From: Kineococcus rubinsiae
Lineage (GTDB): Bacteria > Actinomycetota > Actinomycetes > Actinomycetales > Kineococcaceae
Length of the DNA stretch: 64,000 nucleotides
Direction of reading: 5' to 3'
Assembly (NCBI RefSeq): GCF_011839805.1
Contig: NZ_VWPY01000010.1
Coordinates: forward strand, 1 to 64,000
Position 1 is the stretch's first letter, and each line of letters begins with the position of its first letter. The position numbers were made by a program, and so were the translations under genes. This document shows positions 52,961-60,779 of this stretch, piece after piece. The notes under the pieces were generated by a model. It ran no database searches. It was not told where the DNA came from and worked only from the letters and a program-made list of their open reading frames with translations.

Positions 52961-53343
52961 CAGCCGGCCTCGACGTCGTGCAACGCGGCCAGGCCGGTGC
53001 TGTCGCGGTGGTGACCAGGCACCCCCGGGCCGGCGTGCTCGGCGTTGTGGATCGCGTCGGTCACCAGCTGGGCGACGTGGTCGTTCTCCAGCCGGTAGAA
53101 GATCCGAACGCCCTCGCGGCGGGTGGCGACCAGCCGGGCCATGCGCAGCTTGGCCAGGTGCTGGGAGACCGACGGTGTGGCCTTGCCCACCCGCTCGGCC
53201 AGCTCGCTGACCGCGAGCTCCTGGTCGATGAGAGCCCACAGCAGCTGCACCCGGGTGGCGTCGGCCAGCATCCGGAAGACCTCCACGGCCAGGTCGACTT
53301 GGTCGGCAGGGAGGCGTCGTCGGCACGGCTTACTTGCGTCCAT
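52960..53343 (-). CDS. ArsR/SmtB-family metal-sensing repressor
   Basis: The 127-residue product has the ArsR winged helix: FRMLADATRVQLLWALIDQ, VSELAERVGKATPSVSQHLAKLRMARLV and REGVRIFYRLEN. The last helix reads NDHVAQLVTDAIHNAEH and retains the alpha-5 zinc histidines of the CzrA/SmtB type. It thus probably derepresses the CDF pump when zinc (or Co/Cd) is high. ATG 53343 has TATTAT 6 bp upstream without a ribosome site, so it is probably leaderless. A GTG at 53364 is possible. Confidence 0.87.
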   Translation of the reverse strand: MDASKPCRRRLPADQVDLAVEVFRMLADATRVQLLWALIDQELAVSELAERVGKATPSVSQHLAKLRMARLVATRREGVRIFYRLENDHVAQLVTDAIHNAEHAGPGVPGHHRDSTGLAALHDVEAG

Positions 53344-53349
53344 GCGCAG

Positions 53350-53355
53350 ATAATA
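53350..53355 (-). promoter_or_regulatory. -10 element TATTAT of arsR-CDF operon
   Basis: On the minus strand TATTAT ends 6 bp before ATG 53343, in the most AT-rich spot nearby. ATGCGCA occurs at 53342 and again at 53375, a possible repressor site. Confidence 0.55.
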
Positions 53356-53980
53356 GACCTGCACTCACGACGCGATGCGCACAGTCGTGCCCCCGCCATG
53401 GGGCCGCAGCGCAGCGACCTTCGACTAGGACAGGTCGGGTGAGAACGAACATCCGCGAGGGGTCGCGAGAGGCACTCAGAACGACGGGGCACCTTCCACC
53501 GTCGCGTGGGACCGGGCATCGCGGCCTGGCCCGCTGGTGTCGTGTTGGCGCGGTCCGTCCTGGCTCGGCTGCGGCTCTGACGCTGCTGACCTCGCGACTG
53601 GGCATCGCCGTCGTCGACCCGGCCGCTTCCGCCGTCACCCTCGCCATCGTCCCGAGTGCTCGCGCCCGCGCCGACCGCTGCTGCGGCCCCCGAGCCGAGG
53701 CCGCACAGCGTCGTCCTGCGACGGGGACCTGGGGTAGTCAGGGTGCTGCTCCCCCGCGTCCACATCGCGACGACCTGGGGCCGGCGCTCGTGGCGGCTGT
53801 GGTCGACGCGGTGACCCCGGCCGGCGGTGGTGCTCAGCTGGCGGTGCAGCCAGGACCGCTCCGAGTGCAGCGCACCGGCAACGATGGCCCGGCGAGCCCG
53901 ACGGACGAGGTAGCCCGCGCTGCACGTCCGACCCACCTCCCACCCGGACGCTCGCGCGCCCAGGTGGGAGGTGGCGCTCA
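53356..53980. other. About 0.6 kb without a convincing gene
   Basis: The stretch between ArsR and the 3' end of the oxidoreductase gene has several open frames with Arg/Pro/Ser-rich, low-complexity products and no family resemblance. It contains the single inverted 20-bp repeat unit at 53425. It is probably a mobile-element scar. Confidence 0.5.
53425..53444 (-). repeat. 20-bp repeat unit, inverted single copy (CTAGGACAGGTCGGGTGAGA)
   Basis: The reverse complement fits TCTCAnnnGAYCTGTCnnAG. With three more bases it forms the 19-bp identity GACAGGTCGGGTGAGAACG shared with 55335-55353. Confidence 0.7.
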
Positions 53981-55186
53981 TCAGACCGGGTCGCCGAAGT
54001 CCGGGACGGGAAGCCGTGCGCCGTCCTGCTTGGCGGACTCGTTGGCGATGATCCCCGGGAGGGTGAACCGGGCCGCGACCCACGCGTTGACGGGCGGGTG
54101 GACGCGGTCGCGCACCGCCACGACGAAGTCGTCGGCCAGGAAGTGGTGCGCCCCCTCGTGGCCGTTGGGCGCCCCCTCGTACTCCTTCGGCAGCCGGCTG
54201 CGGTCGTGCACCTTCGCGGTACCGGAGCGGAAGCTGCTCAGCAGCGCAGGGTCGATGTCGCTCAGGTCTTCGGGGACGTCGGAGTGCTCACCGGCCCGCA
54301 GCTCGTCGCTGATGTCGAGGGTCTTGCCCTTGCGGTAGTCCTCACCCTCGGTCTTGATCGTGACGACCGTGCTGGTGACGGACTGCTCCATGACCTGCTC
54401 GGTGCCGTAGAAGCGGAACCGCGACTCGGGACCGTTCCAGTACCCGACCCGGCGGAACTCGTTCGTTCGCATCACCCCGCCGTCGGCGAGCTCGAAGAGC
54501 GCCGACATGTTCGAGAAGTCGTTGTCCCAGCGCGAGACGGACTTGTCGAAGACACCGTCGTCCCGGGTGTCGCTGATGCCCGTGCAGCTGACGCTCACGG
54601 CGTAGGTCGGCCACGCCCCCAGCACCCCACCGATGGCGTGGGTCGGGTAGAGCATGGGCGGGTAGCTGGCCGTCTCCTTCCAGTCCTCCCCGCCGCTGTA
54701 CTGGTAGGCGGCGTAGAACCCGTTGTCCATGTCGTGGACGTAGTCGCCCTCGCCGTAGAACACCCGGCCGAACTCACCGGTCGCGATGTGCTCGCGGGCC
54801 CAGACGGTCGCGGGGTTGTAGTAGCTCGTCTCGCCCATCATGTAGACGAGCCCCGTCTCGCGCACCGCGGCCACGATGGCCTCCACGTCGTCGACCGTGG
54901 TCGCCATCGGCACAGCGGAGTAGACGTGCTTGCCGGCGGCCAGCGCCTGGCGGACCAGCGGACCGTGCGACCAGCGCTGCGTCATGATGGCGACGGCGTC
55001 GACGTCGGAGGCCAGGGCGTCCTCGAAGCTGTCGAAGGACCCGGCGAGCCCGTGGGTCTCGACGTGCTGCTGGGCGCGTTCGGGCACGACATCGGTGACC
55101 CACACCTCCTCGACGTCGGGGTGCAGCTGCCACAGAGCGATGAAGCTCCGGGCGAACTGGCCGGTGCCGATGACAGCGATCTTCAC
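53981..55186 (-). CDS. Gfo/Idh/MocA-family oxidoreductase 1
   Basis: The 401-residue product has the NAD(P)-binding IAVIGTGQFARSF, VDAVAIMTQRW, HVYSAVPMATTVDDVEAIV (in place of the usual EKP), and a C-terminal domain with WKETASYPPMLYPTHAIGGVLG. The family oxidises sugars, inositols or sugar acids. The missing EKP motif suggests a divergent substrate or even a non-catalytic protein. GTG 55186 has AGGGAG 7 bp upstream. It is isolated, between two copies of the 20-bp repeat unit. Confidence 0.85.
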   Translation of the reverse strand: MKIAVIGTGQFARSFIALWQLHPDVEEVWVTDVVPERAQQHVETHGLAGSFDSFEDALASDVDAVAIMTQRWSHGPLVRQALAAGKHVYSAVPMATTVDDVEAIVAAVRETGLVYMMGETSYYNPATVWAREHIATGEFGRVFYGEGDYVHDMDNGFYAAYQYSGGEDWKETASYPPMLYPTHAIGGVLGAWPTYAVSVSCTGISDTRDDGVFDKSVSRWDNDFSNMSALFELADGGVMRTNEFRRVGYWNGPESRFRFYGTEQVMEQSVTSTVVTIKTEGEDYRKGKTLDISDELRAGEHSDVPEDLSDIDPALLSSFRSGTAKVHDRSRLPKEYEGAPNGHEGAHHFLADDFVVAVRDRVHPPVNAWVAARFTLPGIIANESAKQDGARLPVPDFGDPV

Positions 55187-55459
55187 GAAGGACTCCCTGT
55201 GAGCCGGAGGTGCGAACGGTGGGCCCCAGCATGATCCCCCGCGACGCCATCGGCGACGTGAGGTGCCCGGTCCGCGTCGACGGCCTGCAGCCTCACAGGA
55301 CTCGTCCCGCCGCCGGTCCCTGACGCGGGTCTGCGACAGGTCGGGTGAGAACGGACTGCGGCGCTGCAGCTGCGTCCTCCGGGCACAGGTGCCCGGTCTC
55401 AGCGAACTCGCCCCCACCACGACCTTGGTGCCTCGATCGAGGCCGCGGCCGGGTGCGGG
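55187..55459. other. 273-bp gap with repeat unit
   Basis: This gap holds the ribosome site of the oxidoreductase and the 20-bp repeat unit at 55331. No gene or clear promoter is visible. Confidence 0.5.
55331..55350 (-). repeat. 20-bp repeat unit, inverted single copy (CTGCGACAGGTCGGGTGAGA)
   Basis: This is a perfect match to the reverse complement of TCTCAnnnGAYCTGTCRCAG. It is in the same orientation as the 53425 copy and opposite to the trio at 50.9 kb. Confidence 0.72.
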
Positions 55460-56317
55460 TCAGAGCCCGCTGATGAGGGCTTCGAGGCCGATCTCGCCTT
55501 CACGGGTCTGCATGCCCGCCTCGAGCAGCTCCAGGGCCAGCTCGGCGGCGTCGGGGGTGAAGAGGGGACCGAGGAGGGCGTTCTCGGTGGCCAGGCCCTG
55601 GTGGGTGATGGAGCTGGGGGTGGCGGCCACGGCCTGCTTGACGGCCGCGACGATCTGCGGCTTCAGCGCGCCGATGCGGCGGGCGAGGGCGTCGACGAAC
55701 GCGTCGATCCGATCGGCGGGCAGGGCCCGGTTGACCAGGCCGTAGCGTTCGGCGAGTTCGGCGTCGATGAGCTCAGCACCCAGGAGGATCTCCAGGGCCC
55801 GGGCGCGTCCGACCAGGGAGGTCAGGTACTGCGTCCCGCCGCCGCCGGCCATGATGCCCATGAGGACCTCGGGCTGGGCCTGACCGGCGGTGCCGATGGC
55901 GGCGAAGCGCATGTCCAGGGCCATCAGGAACTCGTTGCCGCCACCGCGGGCCAGCCCGGTCAGCTTGCCGATGGTGACCTGGGGCAGGGCGCGGACCTCC
56001 TCGTGCACGACCTGCATGAGGTTGAGGTCGGCGGGGAAGTCGGCGTCGGGGTCGGCGGCCACGGTGGCCGCCGCAGCGGCGGCGAGGGTTTCGGGTTCGG
56101 TGATGAAGCGGGTGTCGCCGTGGGCGATGAACAGGTCGGGGTCGGCGCTGTCGAAGACGATGACCCGCACGTCCGGGTCGTGGCGGACCTGGGTGACGAA
56201 GCGGCGCAGGGAAGGCAGCAGGGTTCCGTCGAGGAGGTTCAGCGGGGGGTTGTCGATGCCGACGGTGGCGACGCCGTCGGCGACGGTGATGCGCAGGGCG
56301 GGCAGGTCGTAGGACAC
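55460..56317 (-). CDS. Enoyl-CoA hydratase/isomerase-family protein
   Basis: The 285-residue product has the crotonase pattern: VGIDNPPLNLLDG, an oxyanion loop in SADPDLFIAHGDTR, and LTGLARGGGNEFLMALDMRFA followed by PEVLMGIMAGGGGTQYL. The usual AGG hydratase glutamates are not both obvious, so it may be an isomerase, hydrolase or non-CoA member. It is divergent from the TetR gene across 141 bp full of GTTCC/GGAAC half-sites and is its probable target. GTG 56317 is the start, with weak AGAGAAG upstream. Confidence 0.83.
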   Translation of the reverse strand: MSYDLPALRITVADGVATVGIDNPPLNLLDGTLLPSLRRFVTQVRHDPDVRVIVFDSADPDLFIAHGDTRFITEPETLAAAAAATVAADPDADFPADLNLMQVVHEEVRALPQVTIGKLTGLARGGGNEFLMALDMRFAAIGTAGQAQPEVLMGIMAGGGGTQYLTSLVGRARALEILLGAELIDAELAERYGLVNRALPADRIDAFVDALARRIGALKPQIVAAVKQAVAATPSSITHQGLATENALLGPLFTPDAAELALELLEAGMQTREGEIGLEALISGL

Positions 56318-56344
56318 GTGAGGCTTCTCTCTCGAGGTCGGTGA

Positions 56345-56419
56345 CGTTCCTGGAACGGGGAGCACGTAGATCGCCGTTCCTCATGTGGAACTGAGTGTCA
56401 GGTTACGAAGTGAGTTCCA
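56345..56419. promoter_or_regulatory. Clustered GTTCC/GGAAC sites in divergent promoter (TetR operators)
   Basis: Sites are the 13-bp palindrome CGTTCCTGGAACG (56345-56357), GTTCC-N6-GGAAC (56376-56391), and the pair TGGAACT (56386-56392)/AGTTCCA (56413-56419). They lie between the enoyl-CoA hydratase and TetR genes, where an autoregulating TetR protein would bind. Confidence 0.6.
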
Positions 56420-56446
56420 GATGCGCAAGCGAGCGCGTCCTCCTCG

Positions 56447-56452
56447 TAGGCT
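56447..56452 (+). promoter_or_regulatory. -10 element TAGGCT for leaderless TetR gene
   Basis: TAGGCT ends 6 bp before GTG 56459, with no ribosome site between. Confidence 0.5.
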
Positions 56453-56458
56453 GGGCCG

Positions 56459-57073
56459 GTGAGCGGACTGAGCACGCGGGCCATCAGCCGCGCCGCGGTG
56501 CGCCGGGAGCTGGCCGCCGTCGCGCTGCCCCGCTTCGTCGACGTCGGCTTCGACGCGGTGACCTTCGAGGACCTGGCCGGCGCGGCCGGGGTCTCGCGCA
56601 GCACCTTCCTGCGCTACTTCGCCAGCAAGGAAGACGTCGTCCTGCACGTCTTCGACCCGCTCGGGGAGCAGCTGGCCGCCGCCCTCGCCGCCCGGCCGCA
56701 GGCGGAGGACGACTGGACGGCGTTGCGGCGCGCAGTCGACCCGGCGGTGCAGCTGATCGCGGCTGACCCGGAGGCGGGTCTGACGCTGCTGCGCCTGGTG
56801 TGGTCCACCCCGGCGTTGTGGGCTCGACTGCACGAGAAGCACGGCAGCTGGCGTCCGCCCCTGGTGGACCTGCTGGTGCGACGCTCGACGGCGTCAGCGG
56901 CGAAGGCCCCGGCGCTGCTCGCGGTGCGAACCCGGGTCATGGCCGCCCTGGGGTGCCTCATGGTGGCCTTCGACGCGTGGATCGAGAGCGGCGGGGCGCA
57001 GCCGCTGGAAGCGCTGACCGACGACGCGTTCGCCGCCCTCGCCCCGAGCGGGGCGCAGCCGTCGCGGCGGTGA
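56459..57073 (+). CDS. TetR-family transcriptional regulator
   Basis: The 204-residue product has an N-terminal TetR helix-turn-helix (about 18-64: RFVDVGFDAVTFEDLAGAAGVSRSTFLRYFASKEDVV) and an all-helical ligand domain. It probably represses the divergent enoyl-CoA hydratase gene, and the effector may be an acyl-CoA or aromatic compound. The GTG start is leaderless by spacing from TAGGCT. Confidence 0.88.
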   Translation: MSGLSTRAISRAAVRRELAAVALPRFVDVGFDAVTFEDLAGAAGVSRSTFLRYFASKEDVVLHVFDPLGEQLAAALAARPQAEDDWTALRRAVDPAVQLIAADPEAGLTLLRLVWSTPALWARLHEKHGSWRPPLVDLLVRRSTASAAKAPALLAVRTRVMAALGCLMVAFDAWIESGGAQPLEALTDDAFAALAPSGAQPSRR

Positions 57074-57177
57074 CGGGCGCGGTGCTCGCAGCGTCGCGCG
57101 GCACGGGCAGCGGCCGTGGATCGACGGCAGTCGTCACGGCCGGTGGGCGAACGCGTCCCGGAACGGCCTCGGTGAGA

Positions 57178-58161
57178 TCAGGGCTCGATCGGCTGTGCCG
57201 CACGTCGTGACGTGTCGCGGAAGTGCCGGGGTGAGGTTCCCACCACGCGGCGGAACGCCGTGCTGAACGCGCTCTCGGACTCGTAACCGGTGGCGGACGC
57301 GAGTTCGGAGATGGGTCGGGTGCCGCGGCGCAGGACGTCACGGGCCAGGCTCATCCGCCACTGGATCAGGTAGTCCAGGGGGGCGGTTCCGACCTGGTCC
57401 TTGAACGCGGCGGCGAACGCCGAGCGTGACATGTGGCTGATGCCGGCGAGCTCGTGGAGGGTCCAGCGGTGCGCGACGTCGGCGTGCATGGCGCGCAGGG
57501 CGGCACCGACCCCGTCGGCGCCGAGAGCGGCCAGCCAGCCGGCCGGTCGTCCGGCCTGGTCGGCGTGGGCGCGGAGCATGTGGACGAGCATGATCTGGGC
57601 GAGGTGGTCCAGCACCAGCGAACCGCCGACGGCGTCCGCGTCGACCTCGCTGACCAGCAGTTCGCTCAGGTGCGCCAGCAGCCTGCCGCGAGGGTCCGCG
57701 GCGCGCACGTGCACCAGCGGCGGCAGGACGTCGAGCAGCATCGCGGCGTTCGTGTCGTCGAAGGCGAAGTGACCGCCGCACAGGTAGGTGTCCTCCTGCG
57801 CCCGCGGTCCGATGCGCACCGCGCCGTCCACGGCGTCGTCCCACAGCGCAGCTGCGGCGTGCGGCTGCTCGGTCAGCGAGCTGGCCAGCACGTAGGGCGG
57901 AGGATCGCCCAGCAGGTAGAAGTCGCCCTCCTGCAGTCGCACCGGCTCGTGACCCTCCATCGCCAGCCAGCACCCACCGCGCACGACGATGCCGAGCCGC
58001 ACGTGCGGGAACGGCTCGAACCGCAGCGCCCAGGGCCCCGCCGCGTGCAGACCCGCCTCCACGACGGCCCGCGGCCGCAGGAGCCCGATGGCGCCGGCGA
58101 TCGGGTCGCTGGTCCCGAGCGGCGACGCCTTGGACGATCGGTGAAGAGAAGTGGACGGCAC
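57178..58161 (-). CDS. AraC-family regulator with cupin-type sensor domain
   Basis: The 327-residue product has an N-terminal AraC-binding cupin domain (about 25-190: PFPHVRLGIVVRGGCWLAMEG and LQEGDFYLLGDPP). It ends with an AraC DNA-binding domain (about 225-320; LHELAGISHMSRSAFAAAFKDQVG and ISELASATGYESESAFSTAFRR). The start is GTG 58161, without a ribosome site but next to an AT-rich spot. It is divergent from the short-chain dehydrogenase, 40 bp away, which is its likely target. Confidence 0.86.
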   Translation of the reverse strand: MPSTSLHRSSKASPLGTSDPIAGAIGLLRPRAVVEAGLHAAGPWALRFEPFPHVRLGIVVRGGCWLAMEGHEPVRLQEGDFYLLGDPPPYVLASSLTEQPHAAAALWDDAVDGAVRIGPRAQEDTYLCGGHFAFDDTNAAMLLDVLPPLVHVRAADPRGRLLAHLSELLVSEVDADAVGGSLVLDHLAQIMLVHMLRAHADQAGRPAGWLAALGADGVGAALRAMHADVAHRWTLHELAGISHMSRSAFAAAFKDQVGTAPLDYLIQWRMSLARDVLRRGTRPISELASATGYESESAFSTAFRRVVGTSPRHFRDTSRRAAQPIEP

Positions 58162-58201
58162 GTTATGAATCGTACGGCCTGGCGTCGGCAGCATGGTTCG
58201 C

Positions 58202-58933
58202 ATGGAGACCACGAACAAGTCCGCGCTCGTCACCGGCGCCAACAAGGGCATCGGCCTCGAGGCCGCCCGTCAGCTCGCACAGCAGGGCTTCACCTTCTGG
58301 CTGGGCAGCCGCGACCGGGTGCGCGGCGAGGCCGCCGTCGAGGAGCTCGCTGCTGACGGCGACGTGCGACTCGTCGACCTCGACGTCACCGACGCCGACA
58401 GCGTCCAGGCCGCCGCGGAACGCGTCGCCGAGGAGACCGGCGCGCTGGACGTGCTGGTCAACAACGCCGGAGCTGCCGTGGCCGACGGCGAGGGCCGCCC
58501 CAGCACGGTGACCCTGGACACCGTCCAGCGGACGTTCGACGTGAACCTCTTCGGGACGCTGCGCGTCACCCAGGCCTTCCTGCCGCTGGTGCGGCGGGCG
58601 TCGGCCGGCCGGATCGTCAACGTCAGCAGCACCCTGGGGTCGCTCACGACGGTCGCGTCCGCGGGAAACCCCTTCGGGCAGCTGCCGTTCTTCGCCTACC
58701 CCGCGTCCAAGACCGTCCTCAACGCGCTCACCGCATGGCTGGCCGTCGAACTCAGGGACACGCCGATCAAGGTCAACTCGGTGTGCCCGGGCTCCAACAG
58801 CACGGACATGAACCCCGACCCCGACGCGCAGCACCCCGGCGAGGGTGCCAAGGTCGTCGTCCGCGCCGCCACGCTCGCCGCGGACGGCCCGACCGGCAGC
58901 TTCTTCGACACGAACGGCGCCGTCGCCTGGTGA
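58202..58933 (+). CDS. Short-chain dehydrogenase/reductase
   Basis: The 243-residue product has the NADP-binding SALVTGANKGIGLEAARQLA (residues 7-26), LVNNAG, catalytic Ser142/143 (NVSSTLGS) and Tyr166-Lys170 (YPASK). The ANKGIG motif and layout resemble carbonyl reductases. ATG 58202 is preferred; ATG 58193 is three codons earlier. A CATGGT -10-like sequence precedes it, so it may be leaderless. The divergent AraC gene probably controls it. Confidence 0.88.
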   Translation: METTNKSALVTGANKGIGLEAARQLAQQGFTFWLGSRDRVRGEAAVEELAADGDVRLVDLDVTDADSVQAAAERVAEETGALDVLVNNAGAAVADGEGRPSTVTLDTVQRTFDVNLFGTLRVTQAFLPLVRRASAGRIVNVSSTLGSLTTVASAGNPFGQLPFFAYPASKTVLNALTAWLAVELRDTPIKVNSVCPGSNSTDMNPDPDAQHPGEGAKVVVRAATLAADGPTGSFFDTNGAVAW

Positions 58934-59150
58934 CCCCGAGCCGCACAGTCCACGGCGGACGACCAGACGACGCCGCGCTGGCCCACCAGGCCAACGTCTC
59001 AACCGCTCGTCCCAGCGACTGAACGCCTGCAGCGCGGTGCCAGGCCGAAGGGCCCCGGCCGGCGGTGGTGCGGCGGTGGCGGCCGCCACGACAGGACACG
59101 ACCTTCCGCGACGACAGGCCGTCCGACGTTGCCGTGGTCGCGGACAGCAG
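58934..59150. other. 217-bp gap, nothing recognised
   Basis: No gene, hairpin or promoter of note is visible between the convergent dehydrogenase and the small Cys/His protein gene. Confidence 0.5.
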
Positions 59151-59393
59151 TCAGCTGTAGCGGTGGTTCTTCTCCGGGTGCGCCGCCTCGCGGGAGCACG
59201 CCCGGCCGTTCATCGACTTGTGCCCGCACCGCTCACCCGTGGGCGCGACCGGGGCGGCTGCGACGGTGCGAGCCGGCTTCGACGCACGAGCGGCCGGGGC
59301 CGCTGCCGTCTCCCCGGCCGCTGCTGCGCGGCGGCCGCTGTTGCGGGCGTAGTTGGCTTCGCGCATCGCCCGCTGGGCGTCGAGCTTGCTCAT
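59151..59393 (-). CDS. Small protein with C-terminal Cys/His motif, 80 aa
   Basis: The 80-residue product has an N-terminal basic/Ala-rich part (MSKLDAQRAMREANYARN) and a C-terminus CGHKSMNGRACSREAAHPEKNHRYS-like segment (about 55-80), with Cys-His, Cys and His residues placed like a small zinc knuckle. I recall short actinobacterial proteins ending in such a CGHxS...HPEKNHRY motif, all uncharacterised. The ATG start is plain, with no strong ribosome site. Function is unknown. Confidence 0.65.
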   Translation of the reverse strand: MSKLDAQRAMREANYARNSGRRAAAAGETAAAPAARASKPARTVAAAPVAPTGERCGHKSMNGRACSREAAHPEKNHRYS

Positions 59394-59776
59394 CGTCGGA
59401 TCACACCGGGGAGCCTACGACGCGCCACCGACACCAGCGTCCAGGCAGCGGGCACGACCCGTCGACCGGCGCCGACGCTCTCGTGCGCGGAGGAGGAGGT
59501 CTCGCCACCGTCGAGCACTTCGACGCCGACGACGTCGACGTGACACCCGGGAGCTCGCTGAGTCATGCTGTTCCTCGCTCGCACAGCGTCAGCTTCGTCA
59601 CCGGGGCCGAGTTCCTGGACGCCGTGAGCTGCCCCACGCGGTCGTCCCGCCGTCCAAGCCGTCACGTCTCTGCTCCCACGACGAGGACGGCGGTCACGGG
59701 GTTCCCAGCTTCGTGGGAGCCAGGAGCGGCGCCGGAGGCGCGGCGGCCGGTCAGCAGGTCGACGACCTGCGGTCCG
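59394..59776. other. 383-bp gap, no convincing gene
   Basis: Frames here give Ser/Thr/Arg-rich products without family resemblance. No terminator or operator stands out. Confidence 0.5.
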
Positions 59777-60772
59777 TCAGTAGACGACCCTCTCCGTATG
59801 CCCGCTCACGAGCGCGCGGGTCGCCGCCTCCGCCACGGCCTGCGCCGCCAGTCCGTCCTCCAGGGTCACGGGTGGGGGCGACCCGGACTCCAGCGCGTGG
59901 ACGAACGCGGCTAGGGACGCCGCGTAGGTCGGGGCCACCCGCGCGAACCACCCGGGGTGCAGACCGTCGGAGACCGCGTGCGTCCCCCGGTGGTGGACGA
60001 CGTTGCCCACCGACTGCCTCCGGGACTCGACGAGTCCGGTCGACCCCATGACCTCGATGCGCTCGTCGTAGCCGTAGCCGGTCCGCCGGACGCTGTCGAT
60101 CTGCACGAGCGCCCCCGAGGGCATCGTCAGGGTGGCGACCGAGGTGTCGACGTCGCCGAACTGCGCGATCGCGGGATCGACCAGGGCCGAGCCCGTGACG
60201 GAGACGGAGACCGGGTCCTCCCCGCTGATCCAGCGGGCGAGGTCGAAGAAGTGCACCGTCTGGTCCCGCAGCTGCCCGCCGGAGACCTTGAGGTACTCGA
60301 CCGGAGGAAGGGACGGGCCGCGGGAGCTCAGCTGCAGCAGTTCCACCGTGCCGACTCCCCCGTCGTCCACGACCCTCTTGAGGGCGGCGTGGTCCCGGTC
60401 GAAGCGGCGGTTGAAGTTGAGCATGGCCGGGACGCCGACTGCCCGGACATGCCCGACGACGGCGCGAGCCGACTCGAGGTCGACGGCCACGGGTTTCTCG
60501 CACAGCACGGCCAACCCCGCGTCGGCTGCGGCCCTGAGGTGCTCCGCGTGCGTGGTGGTGGAGGAGGCGATGAACACGGCATCGACGTGGTCGGGGTCGA
60601 AGGCCTCCGCCAGGGTGGTCAGGCCTCGCGAGCCGTGGCGCCACGCGAGGGCGTCCGCCCGGTCGGGGTCGATGTCGTAGACGCCGACGAGGTCGACGTC
60701 GGGGTGGGCCGCGAGGTTCGCGGCGTGGACCGTGCCGATGAAACCTGCCCCCAGGAGCACGAAGCGCTGCAC
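59777..60772 (-). CDS. Gfo/Idh/MocA-family oxidoreductase 2 (inositol-dehydrogenase-like)
   Basis: The 331-residue product has the NAD-binding FVLLGAGFIGTVHAANLA, LCEKPVAVDLESA with the catalytic-site EKP motif, NFNRRFDRDHAALK, and HFFDLARWISGEDP, as in myo-inositol 2-dehydrogenase and related enzymes. It oxidises a cyclitol or sugar. GTG 60772 has GAGGAC upstream and starts 7 bp after the stop of the isomerase gene, so the pair forms one operon under the LacI repressor. Confidence 0.88.
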   Translation of the reverse strand: MQRFVLLGAGFIGTVHAANLAAHPDVDLVGVYDIDPDRADALAWRHGSRGLTTLAEAFDPDHVDAVFIASSTTTHAEHLRAAADAGLAVLCEKPVAVDLESARAVVGHVRAVGVPAMLNFNRRFDRDHAALKRVVDDGGVGTVELLQLSSRGPSLPPVEYLKVSGGQLRDQTVHFFDLARWISGEDPVSVSVTGSALVDPAIAQFGDVDTSVATLTMPSGALVQIDSVRRTGYGYDERIEVMGSTGLVESRRQSVGNVVHHRGTHAVSDGLHPGWFARVAPTYAASLAAFVHALESGSPPPVTLEDGLAAQAVAEAATRALVSGHTERVVY

Positions 60773-60779
60773 GTCGTCC

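Noticed and set aside
53061-54083. Minus-strand open frame over the ArsR upstream gap
   Set aside because: The product is Arg/Ser-rich and overlaps the well-supported ArsR gene in another frame. It shows no transposase motif despite the repeat unit.
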